From DASXAQ01 sp036406615 (lineage in GTDB: Bacteria; Actinomycetota; UBA4738), in contig DASXAQ010000015.1 in assembly GCA_036406615.1 (NCBI GenBank), forward strand, positions 1-16,312: a stretch of DNA of 16,312 nt, written 5' to 3'. The position numbers and the translations under genes were made by a program. This document shows, piece after piece, positions 6,355-13,480 of the stretch. The first letter of the stretch is position 1; each line of letters begins with the position of its first letter. The notes beneath the pieces are model-generated. The model had not been told where the DNA came from. It saw only the letters and a program-made list of their open reading frames with translations, and ran no database searches.

Positions 6355-6759
6355 ATGGCAGTCGCTGCGGACCAGCTCGATGCGGTGTTCGGAGCCCTCG
6401 CCGACCCGACGCGGCGGGCGATCCTGTCCCGGCTCACCCGGGGCGAGGCCACCGTGGCCGAGCTCGCGGCGCCCTTCACCGTGTCGCAGCCGGCCATCTC
6501 CCGCCACCTCAAGGTCCTCGAGCGGGCGGGGTTGATCTCGCGGACGCGGCGCGCGACGGCGCGGCTCAGCCACCTGCGCGCGGAGCCCCTGCGCGTGGCG
6601 ACCGTGTGGCTGGCCGGCTATCGCGCCTTCTGGGAGGAGAGCTACGAGCGGCTCGACGAGTTGCTGGCTTCCTTGCAGCAGGACGGAAAGGACGAGAGTG
6701 GGACCGGTCGTTCCCGCCGCCGGGAGGGCGACGGGAAAGGGGAAAGGAGCACACCATGA
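6355..6759 (+). CDS. ArsR/SdpR-type winged-helix transcriptional repressor
   Basis: This 134-residue protein carries an ArsR-type winged helix. The opening helix is LDAVFGALADPTRRAILSRLTRG (8-30), and the recognition region is VAELAAPFTVSQPAISRHLKVLERAGLI (34-61), followed by the wing. It contains no cysteine, so it lacks the thiolate metal site of ArsR/CadC sensors; it fits the SdpR-like group, which is found beside AHSA1-domain proteins. The C-terminal ~25 residues are charged and low-complexity. The start is supported by AAAGGAG about nine bases upstream and by the good promoter. The stop overlaps the next ATG (ATGA), so translation of the AHSA1 gene is probably coupled. Autorepression is expected from family behaviour but not shown here. 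Confidence 0.92.
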   Translation: MAVAADQLDAVFGALADPTRRAILSRLTRGEATVAELAAPFTVSQPAISRHLKVLERAGLISRTRRATARLSHLRAEPLRVATVWLAGYRAFWEESYERLDELLASLQQDGKDESGTGRSRRREGDGKGERSTP

Positions 6760-7238
6760 CGCAGATGCAGATCACCGCAACGCCCGGCGTTCCGCAGGTG
6801 GTCGCGACGCGGGAGTTCGATGCCCCGCGCGACCTGGTCTACCGGGCATTCACCGAGCCCGACCTGCTGGTGCAGTGGCTCGGGCCGCGCAAGTACACGA
6901 TGACCGTCGACCGGTTCGACCTTCGCGACGGCGGCACGTGGCGCTACGTCCACTCGGACGACGCCGGCAACGCGCACGGGTTCCACGGGGTCTTCCACGG
7001 CGAGCCGTCCCTCGACGGCATCGTCCAGACCTTCGAGTACGAAGGAGCGCCGGGCCACGTATCGATGGACACGGTGACGTTCGACGAGCGGGACGGAAAG
7101 ACGACCGTGCGAACGAACTCGGTGTTCCAGTCGGTCGAGGCTCGCGACGCGATGGTGGAGTCGGGGATGGAGCACGGGATGAAGGAGGGGTACGAGCGGC
7201 TGGACGACGTGCTCGCGAAGCTCGTTGCCAACAGCTGA
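6756..7238 (+). CDS. SRPBCC/AHSA1-domain protein
   Basis: This 160-residue protein is a single START-like SRPBCC domain of the AHSA1 (Aha1 C-terminal-like) type. It begins with TREFDAPRDLVYRAFTEPDLLVQWLGP (18-44), then DLRDGGTWRYVHSD (55-68), a beta-rich middle and a long C-terminal helix (ARDAMVESGMEHGMKEGYERLDDVLAKL). Such domains form a hydrophobic cavity for a small ligand; in bacteria the ligand is mostly unknown. ATG 6756 overlaps the ArsR stop and has GGGGAAAGGAG just upstream. The frame also remains open from 6606, but that part is only the shadow of the ArsR gene. It belongs to the very common ArsR-AHSA1-VOC cassette and may sense or bind a small molecule with the repressor. Confidence 0.92.
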   Translation: MTQMQITATPGVPQVVATREFDAPRDLVYRAFTEPDLLVQWLGPRKYTMTVDRFDLRDGGTWRYVHSDDAGNAHGFHGVFHGEPSLDGIVQTFEYEGAPGHVSMDTVTFDERDGKTTVRTNSVFQSVEARDAMVESGMEHGMKEGYERLDDVLAKLVANS

Positions 7239-7276
7239 CGGGAGCCGGAACGAAGGCCAGACGAAGGGAGAACGAC

Positions 7277-7747
7277 ATGCAGAGGATCACCCCGAGCCTG
7301 TGGTTCGACGGTCAGTCGGAGGAGGCCGCAAACTTCTACGTCTCGCTGTTCGACGACGCCAAGGTGACCGACGTGCAGTACCTGGAGGGGACCCCCAGCG
7401 GCGACCACGTCGCGCTGGTGTTCTTCCAGCTCGAGGGACAGGCGTTCTCGGCGATCGACGGGGGGCCGGAGTTCAAGTTCAACGAGGCCATCTCGTTCAG
7501 CGTGAGCTGCAAGGATCAGGCCGAAGTCGACCGGCTGTGGAAGGCCCTGACCGCCGACGGCGGCGAGGAGGGGCCGTGCGGATGGTTGAAGGACCGGTTC
7601 GGGCTCAGCTGGCAGATCGTCCCCGACCGGATGGGGGAGCTGCTGAGCGACCCCGACCCGGAACGCCGGCAGCGGGCGATGGCTGCCATGCTCCAGATGA
7701 AGAAGATCGACGTTCAGGCGCTGGAGGACGCGGCGAACGGGGCTTGA
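7277..7747 (+). CDS. VOC-family protein, PhnB/3-demethylubiquinone methyltransferase-like fold
   Basis: This 156-residue protein opens with MQRITPSLWFDGQSEEAANFYVSLF (1-25), the signature of PhnB-like vicinal-oxygen-chelate proteins. It continues with a beta strand/helix repeat (ISFSVSCKDQAEVDRLWKAL, 72-91) and ends with GPCGWLKDRFGLSWQIVP (99-116), typical of this branch. The name 3-demethylubiquinone methyltransferase attached to relatives describes the Pfam domain only and should not be taken as activity. The start has AAGGGAG seven bases upstream and lies 38 bases after the AHSA1 stop, so it is the third gene of the operon. The helical C-terminal tail (RQRAMAAMLQMKKIDVQALEDAA) is usual for the group. 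Confidence 0.92.
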   Translation: MQRITPSLWFDGQSEEAANFYVSLFDDAKVTDVQYLEGTPSGDHVALVFFQLEGQAFSAIDGGPEFKFNEAISFSVSCKDQAEVDRLWKALTADGGEEGPCGWLKDRFGLSWQIVPDRMGELLSDPDPERRQRAMAAMLQMKKIDVQALEDAANGA

Positions 7748-7839
7748 GGAGGGTGGTGGGCAGCGGCCGGCGATCGCCTGGGAAATACTGTTGCCGGAAG
7801 GTCGGTTGGCGACGAGAAAGTCCCTAGAGGAGGCGATCG

Positions 7840-9366
7840 ATGGCCGAAGCGCGGCTCCCCGCGCGCGGGGGGTCTGACGGGGCATCCGGGTCCGGCGAGG
7901 TCCAACGTCGCTGGTTCGCGCTGATCGTCCTGTGCCTGGGTCAGCTCATGATCGTGCTCGACGTCACCGTGGTGAACGTCGCCCTGCCCACGATCCAGCG
8001 GGAGCTGCTGTTCACGCAGACGTCGCTCGCCTGGGTCGTCAACGCGTACCTGCTGACGTTCGGCGGCCTGATGTTGCTGGCGGGCCGGCTGGGGGATCTG
8101 GTGGGGCGCAAGCGCGTGTTCATCATCGGGGTCGCGGCGTTCACACTCTCGTCCGCGCTCTGCGGGCTGTCGCACAGCCAGGCGGCGCTGATCGCCGCGC
8201 GGTTCCTCCAGGGGGCATCGGCCGCGCTGATGGCCTCGATGATCCTGGGGATCCTGGTGACGATGTTCACCGACCCGCAGGAGCGGGCCAAGGCAATGGG
8301 TGTGTACGCGTTCGTCGCCTCGTCGGGCGGCTCGATCGGGTTGCTGGTCGGTGGCGTGCTGACCGAGACCCTCAACTGGCACTGGATCTTCTTCATCAAC
8401 ATCCCGATCGGGGTGCTGTCGCTGGTGTTCGCCCTGATGCTGATCCCGGACGCGAAGGGGCTCGGCGTGCGCCACGGCGTCGATCTGCTCGGGGGCCTGC
8501 TGGCGGTCGCAACACCGACGCTTGCGGTCTACACGATCGTGCACGCGAACGAGTGGGGGTGGCTCTCGGCGCGCACCATCGGCCTGGCGGTGCTGACGTT
8601 CGCCCTGCTCGGCGCGTTCCTGGTGACCGAGGCGCGCGTGCGCAACCCGATCATGCCGCTGAAGATCTTCGAGTCGCGCACGCGGTCGGTCGGCAACGGG
8701 CTCCGGGCGCTGTTCGCCGTCGGGCTGTTCGGCGCGTTCTTCATCGGCGCACTGTACCTGCAGCACATCCTCGGCTACAGCGCGATCCGCACCGGCCTCG
8801 CCTTCCTGCCGTCCACGCTCACCGTCGGATTGTTCTCGCTCGGGGTGACCGCCCGCGTGATGGCCCGCGCCGGCCTGAGGAACACCATCCTGCCGGGCCT
8901 GGTGCTGTCGGGCATCGCGCTGGTGTTGTTCGCACGGATGCCGGTCGACGGGAACTACGTGATCGACGTGCTGCCCGGCATGCTGCTGTTCGGGATCGGC
9001 GGCGGCCTGTTCTTCGCGCCGAGCGTCGCGCTGGCGATGTCCGACACGGGCCCGAGCGACTCCGGCGTCGCGTCGGGCATGGCGAACCTCACGTTCCAAC
9101 TGGGGGCGGCGCTGGGCCTGGCCGTGCTGGCGAGCGTGTCGGCCACGGCGACGGCGCATCTGCTGGCGAACGGCACCGCGGCGCCCAGCGCACTGACCAG
9201 CGGCTTCCATCTGGCGTTCGTCATCTCGGCCGGCTGTATCGCGCTGGGTATCGTCCTGGCGGCGACGCTGCTGCCGTCGAGGCGAAGGACGCGGCAGGTG
9301 GCGGCCGTGGCCGGCCGGGCTGGGCGGGGGGACGTGCCGGCTTCCCCGCGTCCCGTCGAATCCTGA
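7840..9366 (+). CDS. MFS multidrug exporter, DHA2 (EmrB/QacA) family, 14 TM
   Basis: This 508-residue inner-membrane proton/drug antiporter-like protein matches the ~500-residue, 14-helix DHA2 class. Visible motifs are LDVTVVNVALP (40-50, motif D1), GRLGDLVGRKR (82-92, motif A in loop 2-3), RFLQGASAAL (121-130), a motif C-like GGSIGLLVGGVLTE (163-176) and NWHWIFFINIPIG (179-191), all typical of the group. Both termini are hydrophilic; the C-terminal tail is basic. ATG 7840 follows AGAGGAGG at seven bases. It begins 92 bases after the VOC gene, so it may be read from the ArsR promoter or from its own. No terminator is obvious in that gap. The substrate is unknown; export of toxic organics is the family norm. 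Confidence 0.93.
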   Translation: MAEARLPARGGSDGASGSGEVQRRWFALIVLCLGQLMIVLDVTVVNVALPTIQRELLFTQTSLAWVVNAYLLTFGGLMLLAGRLGDLVGRKRVFIIGVAAFTLSSALCGLSHSQAALIAARFLQGASAALMASMILGILVTMFTDPQERAKAMGVYAFVASSGGSIGLLVGGVLTETLNWHWIFFINIPIGVLSLVFALMLIPDAKGLGVRHGVDLLGGLLAVATPTLAVYTIVHANEWGWLSARTIGLAVLTFALLGAFLVTEARVRNPIMPLKIFESRTRSVGNGLRALFAVGLFGAFFIGALYLQHILGYSAIRTGLAFLPSTLTVGLFSLGVTARVMARAGLRNTILPGLVLSGIALVLFARMPVDGNYVIDVLPGMLLFGIGGGLFFAPSVALAMSDTGPSDSGVASGMANLTFQLGAALGLAVLASVSATATAHLLANGTAAPSALTSGFHLAFVISAGCIALGIVLAATLLPSRRRTRQVAAVAGRAGRGDVPASPRPVES

Positions 9367-9399
9367 CGCCCGCGTTTCACGGTCGCCTGGGCCGAGGGG

Positions 9400-9421
9400 A
9401 TCGCGGCCAGGAGGCCGCGGT
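9400..9421. terminator. Bidirectional hairpin between converging genes
   Basis: ATCGCGGCC-AGGA-GGCCGCGGT forms a 9-bp stem (7 G-C pairs, one wobble and one A-T) in the 63-base gap between the DHA2 exporter (plus, ends 9366) and the DUF5937-type gene (minus, ends 9430). Its position and symmetry suit a terminator used from both sides. No T-run is present. Confidence 0.55.
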
Positions 9422-9429
9422 GGCCGTCC

Positions 9430-10416
9430 TCAGTCTTCGCGACCGGCGCGGATGAGCTTGGTGCCCAGCGGTGTTCGCACGTACCTGATCTCGTGGCCGT
9501 GGCGGGTCCCCGCCACGAGGCCGGCGTCGCGGAGCGCGATCAGGTGCCCCGACGTGCCGCTCACGCTGTAGCCGAGGATCTCGGCGAGCGCGCTCGTCGA
9601 CGTCGGCTGGTCGAGGCTCGCCAGCAGCAACGCTCGCGTCCTGCCGATCAGTCGCAGGAGCGCATGCGGGGGCGCGGGCGGCTGCTGCCAGAGTTCCGCG
9701 ATTCCCCGGGCGGGATAGGCGATGGTGGGCTGCCAGGGCGTGTCCACGATCGCGGCGACGGACGGCCAGACGTATGCGCTCGGCATCAGCACCAGTCCCC
9801 GGCCGGCGAGCGGAACCGTCGCGCGGCTGCCATCGTCGACGACGACCGCGCCGGCGTGCCAGTGGATCCGAGGGTCGATGCCGTCGATCATCGGGCCTAG
9901 CCCCCGCCTGGACAGTTCCCGGGATTGATGGGCGATGTCGGCGTCGAGCAGGCGCCGCACGCGGGCCCAGAACGGCGCGACGATGCGCTCCCAGACGATC
10001 CGAGCGCGCTCCGCAAGCAGGTCCCGGGCGGCCGCGGGGTCCGAGAGCATCCGGTCCACCTCCTGCCGGGCTCCGGGGTCGGCGAGCGCATCCCGGCAGC
10101 GACGCAACTCGAGGGCGACCTGATCGGCCGGCGTGGCCCTGACCGCGTCGAGCTGATCACGGATCGAAGGGTCGGGGACCTTTGGAGGCGGGGTCAGGAA
10201 GTCGGGCGTGAACCCCTGAAGCGGCGTGATCGCGAACAGGGGAGACAGGTCGAGCCGGTCGGCCTCATCGGCCACGACCTCCTGCCACGCCGCGTGGTAG
10301 GGGCGGCTTCGCGCATCCACGAACGTCCGGACCGCGTGCAGCGTCTCCCACAGGGGTGACCAGGCGAAACGGACGGTGAGCAGGTCGGCCGGCCCGGTCG
10401 GAACGAGGGTGGTCAT
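9430..10416 (-). CDS. DUF5937-type transcriptional regulator with ArsR-like winged helix
   Basis: This 328-residue protein has a long N-terminal domain of the kind called DUF5937 (starting VRFAWSPLWETLHAVRTFVD, with helices around residues 95-175), then a C-terminal ArsR-type winged helix at ~255-322 (RTRALLLASLDQPTSTSALAEILGYSVSGTSGHLIALRDAGLVAGTRHGHEIRYVRTPLG). Such proteins are frequent in actinobacteria, usually beside exporters, and presumably act as repressors. ATG 10416 is chosen over the longer frame from 10473, which would run into the divergent gene. There is no good Shine-Dalgarno sequence, but TATCTT on the minus strand (10429-10424) lies seven bases before the ATG, as in a leaderless mRNA. 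It is divergent from an MFS gene with only 58 bases between starts and is probably its regulator. Confidence 0.82.
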   Translation of the reverse strand: MTTLVPTGPADLLTVRFAWSPLWETLHAVRTFVDARSRPYHAAWQEVVADEADRLDLSPLFAITPLQGFTPDFLTPPPKVPDPSIRDQLDAVRATPADQVALELRRCRDALADPGARQEVDRMLSDPAAARDLLAERARIVWERIVAPFWARVRRLLDADIAHQSRELSRRGLGPMIDGIDPRIHWHAGAVVVDDGSRATVPLAGRGLVLMPSAYVWPSVAAIVDTPWQPTIAYPARGIAELWQQPPAPPHALLRLIGRTRALLLASLDQPTSTSALAEILGYSVSGTSGHLIALRDAGLVAGTRHGHEIRYVRTPLGTKLIRAGRED

Positions 10417-10423
10417 CGTGTTC

Positions 10424-10429
10424 AAGATA
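10424..10429 (-). promoter_or_regulatory. Putative -10 box for a leaderless DUF5937-type mRNA
   Basis: TATCTT on the minus strand fits TAnnnT and ends seven bases before the A of the ATG, placing transcription start at or next to the start codon. No clear -35 box was found. Confidence 0.35.
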
Positions 10430-10474
10430 TGCCTCTGAGCGAATCTCTTGTTGGGCCAGCTTGCCTCGTCCACG

Positions 10475-11743
10475 ATGACGTGCGTGACAACCGACCGGAC
10501 CCGTGGTCCCTACCGAGAGGCGCTTCGATCGCGAGAGTTCCGAGCGATCTTCGTGGCGTCCACCGTCACGGTCACGGGATCGGTCGTGTCGGCGGTGGCC
10601 CTCACCGTCCTCGTATACGAACGGACGGGCTCGCCGTTCCTGTCCGCCATCACCTTCGCCTTCGGCTTCCTGCCGTATCTGGTCGGCGGCACGCTGCTTG
10701 CCGGCGTCGTCGACCGCGTGCCGCCCCGGCGCCTGCTGGTCGCGGTGGACCTGGCGTCGATGGGCCTGACGGCGACGATGGCCCTGCCGGCGATCCCGAT
10801 CGCGGGGCTGCTCGTCCTTCTTTTCGGCACGAGCACGCTCACCAGCCTGTCGACCGGAACGCGCGGCGGGCTCGTACGCACCGTCGTGCCGGAGGCGTCC
10901 TACGTGCCGGCGCGATCGCTGCTGCGGATCGCCGGCCAGACCGCTCAGATCGTGGGAAACGCCGTCGCCGGCGCCCTGCTGGTGGTCCTCAGCCCCCGCG
11001 TCGCCGTCCTCGTGAATGCCGGCGGATTCCTCCTCTCGGCGAGCGTGACGCGCCTGGGGCTTCGGCCCCACGCGGTTGGTGGCTCCCAGGAGGGAACCGG
11101 CCTGCTGCGCGACTCGCTTCGAGGCGCCCGGCGGATCTTCGCCGACGCTCGGCTGCGTCGACTGCTGCTCTTCGGATGGCTGGTGCCGATGTGCGCGGTG
11201 GCACCGGAGGCCCTCGCCGCTCCCTACGTGGCCGGGCAGGGCGCGCCTCCGGCCGTCGTCGGGTGGTGGCTCGGGGCCCTGCCGGTCGGGATGATCGCGG
11301 GCGACCTGATCGCGGTTTGGGGCTTCGGCTCGGATCGCCTCCGGCGCATCGTCGGCGTCGCCGCGGCCGGGTCGCTCGTGCCCTACCTCGTGTTCGTCGG
11401 CCGGCCACCCATCGCAGTGGCGATCCCACTGCTGGTCCTGGCCGGGGCGGGCGGCATGTGGTCGCTCGGCAACGACGCGCTCGTCAGGGACGTGGCTCCG
11501 GAGCGGGGCTTCGGCCGCATGATGACGCTGAACACAGGCGGCATCATGACCTTCCAGGGGCTTGGGTTCGCGCTGGCCGGCGCCCTGGCGGAGGTGGTCG
11601 GCGCGGGTCCTGCGATCGCCCTCGCCGGCCTGGCCGGGCTCGTCGTGGTCCTGGTGCTGCGTCCCGCGGAATCGGCCGGTCGTTGGCGGAGGCGGACGGG
11701 AATCGAACCCGCCAGCCGGCTCTCGCCGGCTCACCGGTTTTGA
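10475..11743 (+). CDS. MFS transporter (12-TM, EntS/MFS_3-like); 3' end overlaps antisense tRNA-Sec
   Basis: This 422-residue membrane protein begins PYREALRSREFRAIFVASTVTVTGSVVSAVALTVLVYERTGSP, the usual opening of actinobacterial MFS_3-like exporters. A motif A equivalent follows TM2 (GVVDRVPPRRLL), and about twelve hydrophobic segments run to ~residue 395. ATG 10475 gives the best N-terminus; GTG 10484 and TTG 10448 are alternatives, and none has a good Shine-Dalgarno sequence. Family homology ends near residue 403. The last 19 residues (WRRRTGIEPASRLSPAHRF) are encoded by the complement of tRNA-Sec, and the TGA stop at 11741-11743 is the complement of its UCA anticodon. The native C-terminus is therefore probably an accident of the overlap. 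It is divergent from a DUF5937-type regulator, its likely controller. Substrate unknown. Confidence 0.88.
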   Translation: MTCVTTDRTRGPYREALRSREFRAIFVASTVTVTGSVVSAVALTVLVYERTGSPFLSAITFAFGFLPYLVGGTLLAGVVDRVPPRRLLVAVDLASMGLTATMALPAIPIAGLLVLLFGTSTLTSLSTGTRGGLVRTVVPEASYVPARSLLRIAGQTAQIVGNAVAGALLVVLSPRVAVLVNAGGFLLSASVTRLGLRPHAVGGSQEGTGLLRDSLRGARRIFADARLRRLLLFGWLVPMCAVAPEALAAPYVAGQGAPPAVVGWWLGALPVGMIAGDLIAVWGFGSDRLRRIVGVAAAGSLVPYLVFVGRPPIAVAIPLLVLAGAGGMWSLGNDALVRDVAPERGFGRMMTLNTGGIMTFQGLGFALAGALAEVVGAGPAIALAGLAGLVVVLVLRPAESAGRWRRRTGIEPASRLSPAHRF

Positions 11744-11777
11744 AGACCGGGAGGGACACCAGCCCCCATTCGCCTCC
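11684..11777 (-). tRNA. selC: tRNA-Sec (UCA), selenocysteine tRNA
   Basis: On the minus strand a 94-base cloverleaf is visible with encoded CCA (11686-11684). The acceptor is GGAGGCG/CGCCTCC with discriminator G. The anticodon stem is CCGGT/ACCGG around the loop CTTCAAA, with TCA at 11743-11741. A long variable arm, AGCCGGC-GAGA-GCCGGCT, and a T-arm, GGCGGG-TTCGATT-CCCGTC, follow. The UCA anticodon, long variable arm and extended acceptor plus T helix (13 pairs, readable as 7+6, or 8+5 with an A-C mismatch) identify tRNA-Sec, which reads UGA as selenocysteine with SelB. Ser is charged by SerRS and converted by SelA using SelD-made selenophosphate; none of those genes is in the window. It lies 67 bases downstream of the GT2 gene on the same strand and antisense to the end of the MFS gene. 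Confidence 0.95.
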
Positions 11778-11844
11778 GTGCCCAGTCAACGGCATGGGCC
11801 GGGCTCTGACAATCCGACGGGGGCCTGGGCCGCCGCGCGGGCGA

Positions 11845-13401
11845 CTAGCTCGTGGCCAGCTCGGTGGCGAGCCCCATCGCCGCCACGTCCTCCTCGGACG
11901 CGGAGGCGGCGAAGTTGTCGGCGCGGCTTCGACGCTTCGAGGGGACGAACAGGATCGCGGCGCGGATGCCGCCCACGAAGCGCGCCACGGTCAGCAGCGG
12001 CCCGTACACGAACAGGAACACGGGGCTCAGCGCGACGTAGCGCAGCCCCTGCCGCATGACGAGGGCGGGCGCCAGGATCAGGATCTGGAGCAGCTGGATC
12101 GCCGTCGGGAACCCGATGAGCACGAGGAGGCCGGCCCAGCCGCTCAGGTGGAACGCCTGCCACAGCATGTCGGCCAGGGCGATCGGCAGCAGCTCGCGAA
12201 CGGTGGCGACGAACTTCGTCGGCAGCCCGTAGAAGCCGGTCATCCCCGTGGACCAGTAGGTCCGGTTGAAGAACCCGCGGACGTGCAGGCTCGCGCCGAT
12301 CGTGCCGTTCGTTCCCCATCGCACGCGCTGCTTCAACAGCTTGGGAAGCGTGGGCGGGCACGAGGTGTACCCGATCGCCTTGGGGGCCATCGCGATGCGC
12401 CCAACCTTCTGGCACTTCAGCGTGAGCTCCAGATCCTCGCTCACGGACTGCACCGTCGAGTATCCGCCGACGTCGAGCATCGCGTCGCGCCGGAACGCCG
12501 ACAGGCCGCCGCTCGCGCACACGATACTGTCCATGAGCACCTGGCTTCGCCGGTCGAGCTCCATCGCCAGCATGTACTCGATCGACTGGAACCGCGTCCA
12601 GACCGTCGCCTTCGGGTTCGCGACGCGGAGGTTGCATGCCACGCCCACGATGCCGGGGCGTCGAAGCTGGCGCACGATCTCGCGCAATGCGGACGGCGCC
12701 AGCGTCGTGTCGTCGTCCATTCGCACGATGACGTCGTAGCGCGCGCGCTGGATGCCGAAGTTGACCGCGACCGCGGCCGGGAACTCGTCGGGGCTCGGCC
12801 GCACGCGCAGCACGTGGACCGTCTCCGGATGTTCGAGTTCGATCGCGAAGAGGCGGTCCATCGTGTCGTCGGTGCTGTTGTTCTCGACCAGCAGCACTTC
12901 GATGGGGCAGTCGACGTCCTGTTCGAGCACCGACCGCAGGCTGTCGACGATCGTGGGCTGGACGTTGTGGCAGGGGATGACCACCGAGATCCCCGACAGC
13001 GGATCGGTAGCCTCGTGCTTGCGCTCGCGCTGACGGAACAGCAGCACCGCAAGCGGGCGGCCCAGGTACCAGACCAGGATGAGCAGGACGCAGCTGCGGA
13101 GCAACCACGTGCGCACGTCGACCGGGCGGACGAACTCGAGGAAGGGCCCGGCCGCCATGATCAGGACCAGGACGCCCACGGCCCACTGGACGACGCGACG
13201 TTCGCCGAACCGGGGCCTCGGCCTGGCCGCCGCCACCGCCGCATCGACGGGCTGCGCGGCCCGCGGCCGGTGGGGCCATCGGCGCTTCGTGTGCTCGGGA
13301 CGCCGGTGGCGCCCGACGTAGCGGGCCGTGGCCGTATGGCCCGAGGGGTCATCGGGGCGAGCCTCAGTTGCATGGGCCAGGGGAAGGCGCATCGGCTGCA
13401 T
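11845..13401 (-). CDS. Processive membrane glycosyltransferase family 2 (cellulose/hyaluronan synthase-like)
   Basis: This 518-residue inner-membrane enzyme likely polymerises a sugar from a UDP- or GDP-sugar donor and may export the chain. The basic/proline-rich cytosolic N-terminus (1-68) is followed by two TM segments (~71-91, 98-121), then the GT-A catalytic domain: SVVIPCHN (139-146), DDD (229-231, metal/donor), SGGLSAFRR (297-305), SED (321-323, catalytic base position) and QRVRW (358-362), the D,D,D,QxxRW set of processive synthases. About three to four C-terminal TM segments (402-480) follow, with a short charged tail. ATG 13401 is favoured over 13413 because GGGGGTGA sits at suitable spacing; ATG 13413 directly abuts its G-rich stretch. 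No other polysaccharide gene is adjacent, so the polymer is unknown. Capsule, cellulose-like or poly-N-acetylglucosamine products are possible. Confidence 0.9.
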   Translation of the reverse strand: MQPMRLPLAHATEARPDDPSGHTATARYVGRHRRPEHTKRRWPHRPRAAQPVDAAVAAARPRPRFGERRVVQWAVGVLVLIMAAGPFLEFVRPVDVRTWLLRSCVLLILVWYLGRPLAVLLFRQRERKHEATDPLSGISVVIPCHNVQPTIVDSLRSVLEQDVDCPIEVLLVENNSTDDTMDRLFAIELEHPETVHVLRVRPSPDEFPAAVAVNFGIQRARYDVIVRMDDDTTLAPSALREIVRQLRRPGIVGVACNLRVANPKATVWTRFQSIEYMLAMELDRRSQVLMDSIVCASGGLSAFRRDAMLDVGGYSTVQSVSEDLELTLKCQKVGRIAMAPKAIGYTSCPPTLPKLLKQRVRWGTNGTIGASLHVRGFFNRTYWSTGMTGFYGLPTKFVATVRELLPIALADMLWQAFHLSGWAGLLVLIGFPTAIQLLQILILAPALVMRQGLRYVALSPVFLFVYGPLLTVARFVGGIRAAILFVPSKRRSRADNFAASASEEDVAAMGLATELATS

Positions 13402-13454
13402 TATCACCCCCATCCCCTCGGCCTCGACGCAAGCAGCCGCCTCAACCGGGCCGC

Positions 13455-13475
13455 CGCGATCGCCCGGGAATCGCG
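13455..13475 (-). terminator. Hairpin just after the VOC gene
   Basis: CGCGAT and ATCGCG form a 6-bp stem with a 9-base loop five bases downstream of the minus-strand VOC stop codon, before the GT2 gene. It is a modest terminator candidate without a T-run. Confidence 0.35.
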
Positions 13476-13480
13476 CAGCC

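Noticed and set aside
7714..9210. Long minus-strand frame opposite the DHA2 exporter
   Set aside because: The translation is rich in Q, R, H and D with no hydrophobic core: the typical mirror of a membrane-protein gene.
10265..11734. Long minus-strand frame opposite the second MFS gene
   Set aside because: A mirror image of a membrane-protein gene with D/R/H/Q-rich composition, and it overlaps the N-terminal coding part of the DUF5937-type gene.
10475..11743. Read-through of the MFS TGA as selenocysteine
   Set aside because: The TGA lies in the tRNA complement beyond the last membrane helix, with no conserved downstream protein sequence. The coincidence with the anticodon is explained by the overlap.
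11684..11777. selC as an attachment site of an integrated element
   Set aside because: No integrase, no second copy of the tRNA 3' end and no composition change are visible on either side. The neighbours are ordinary chromosomal genes.
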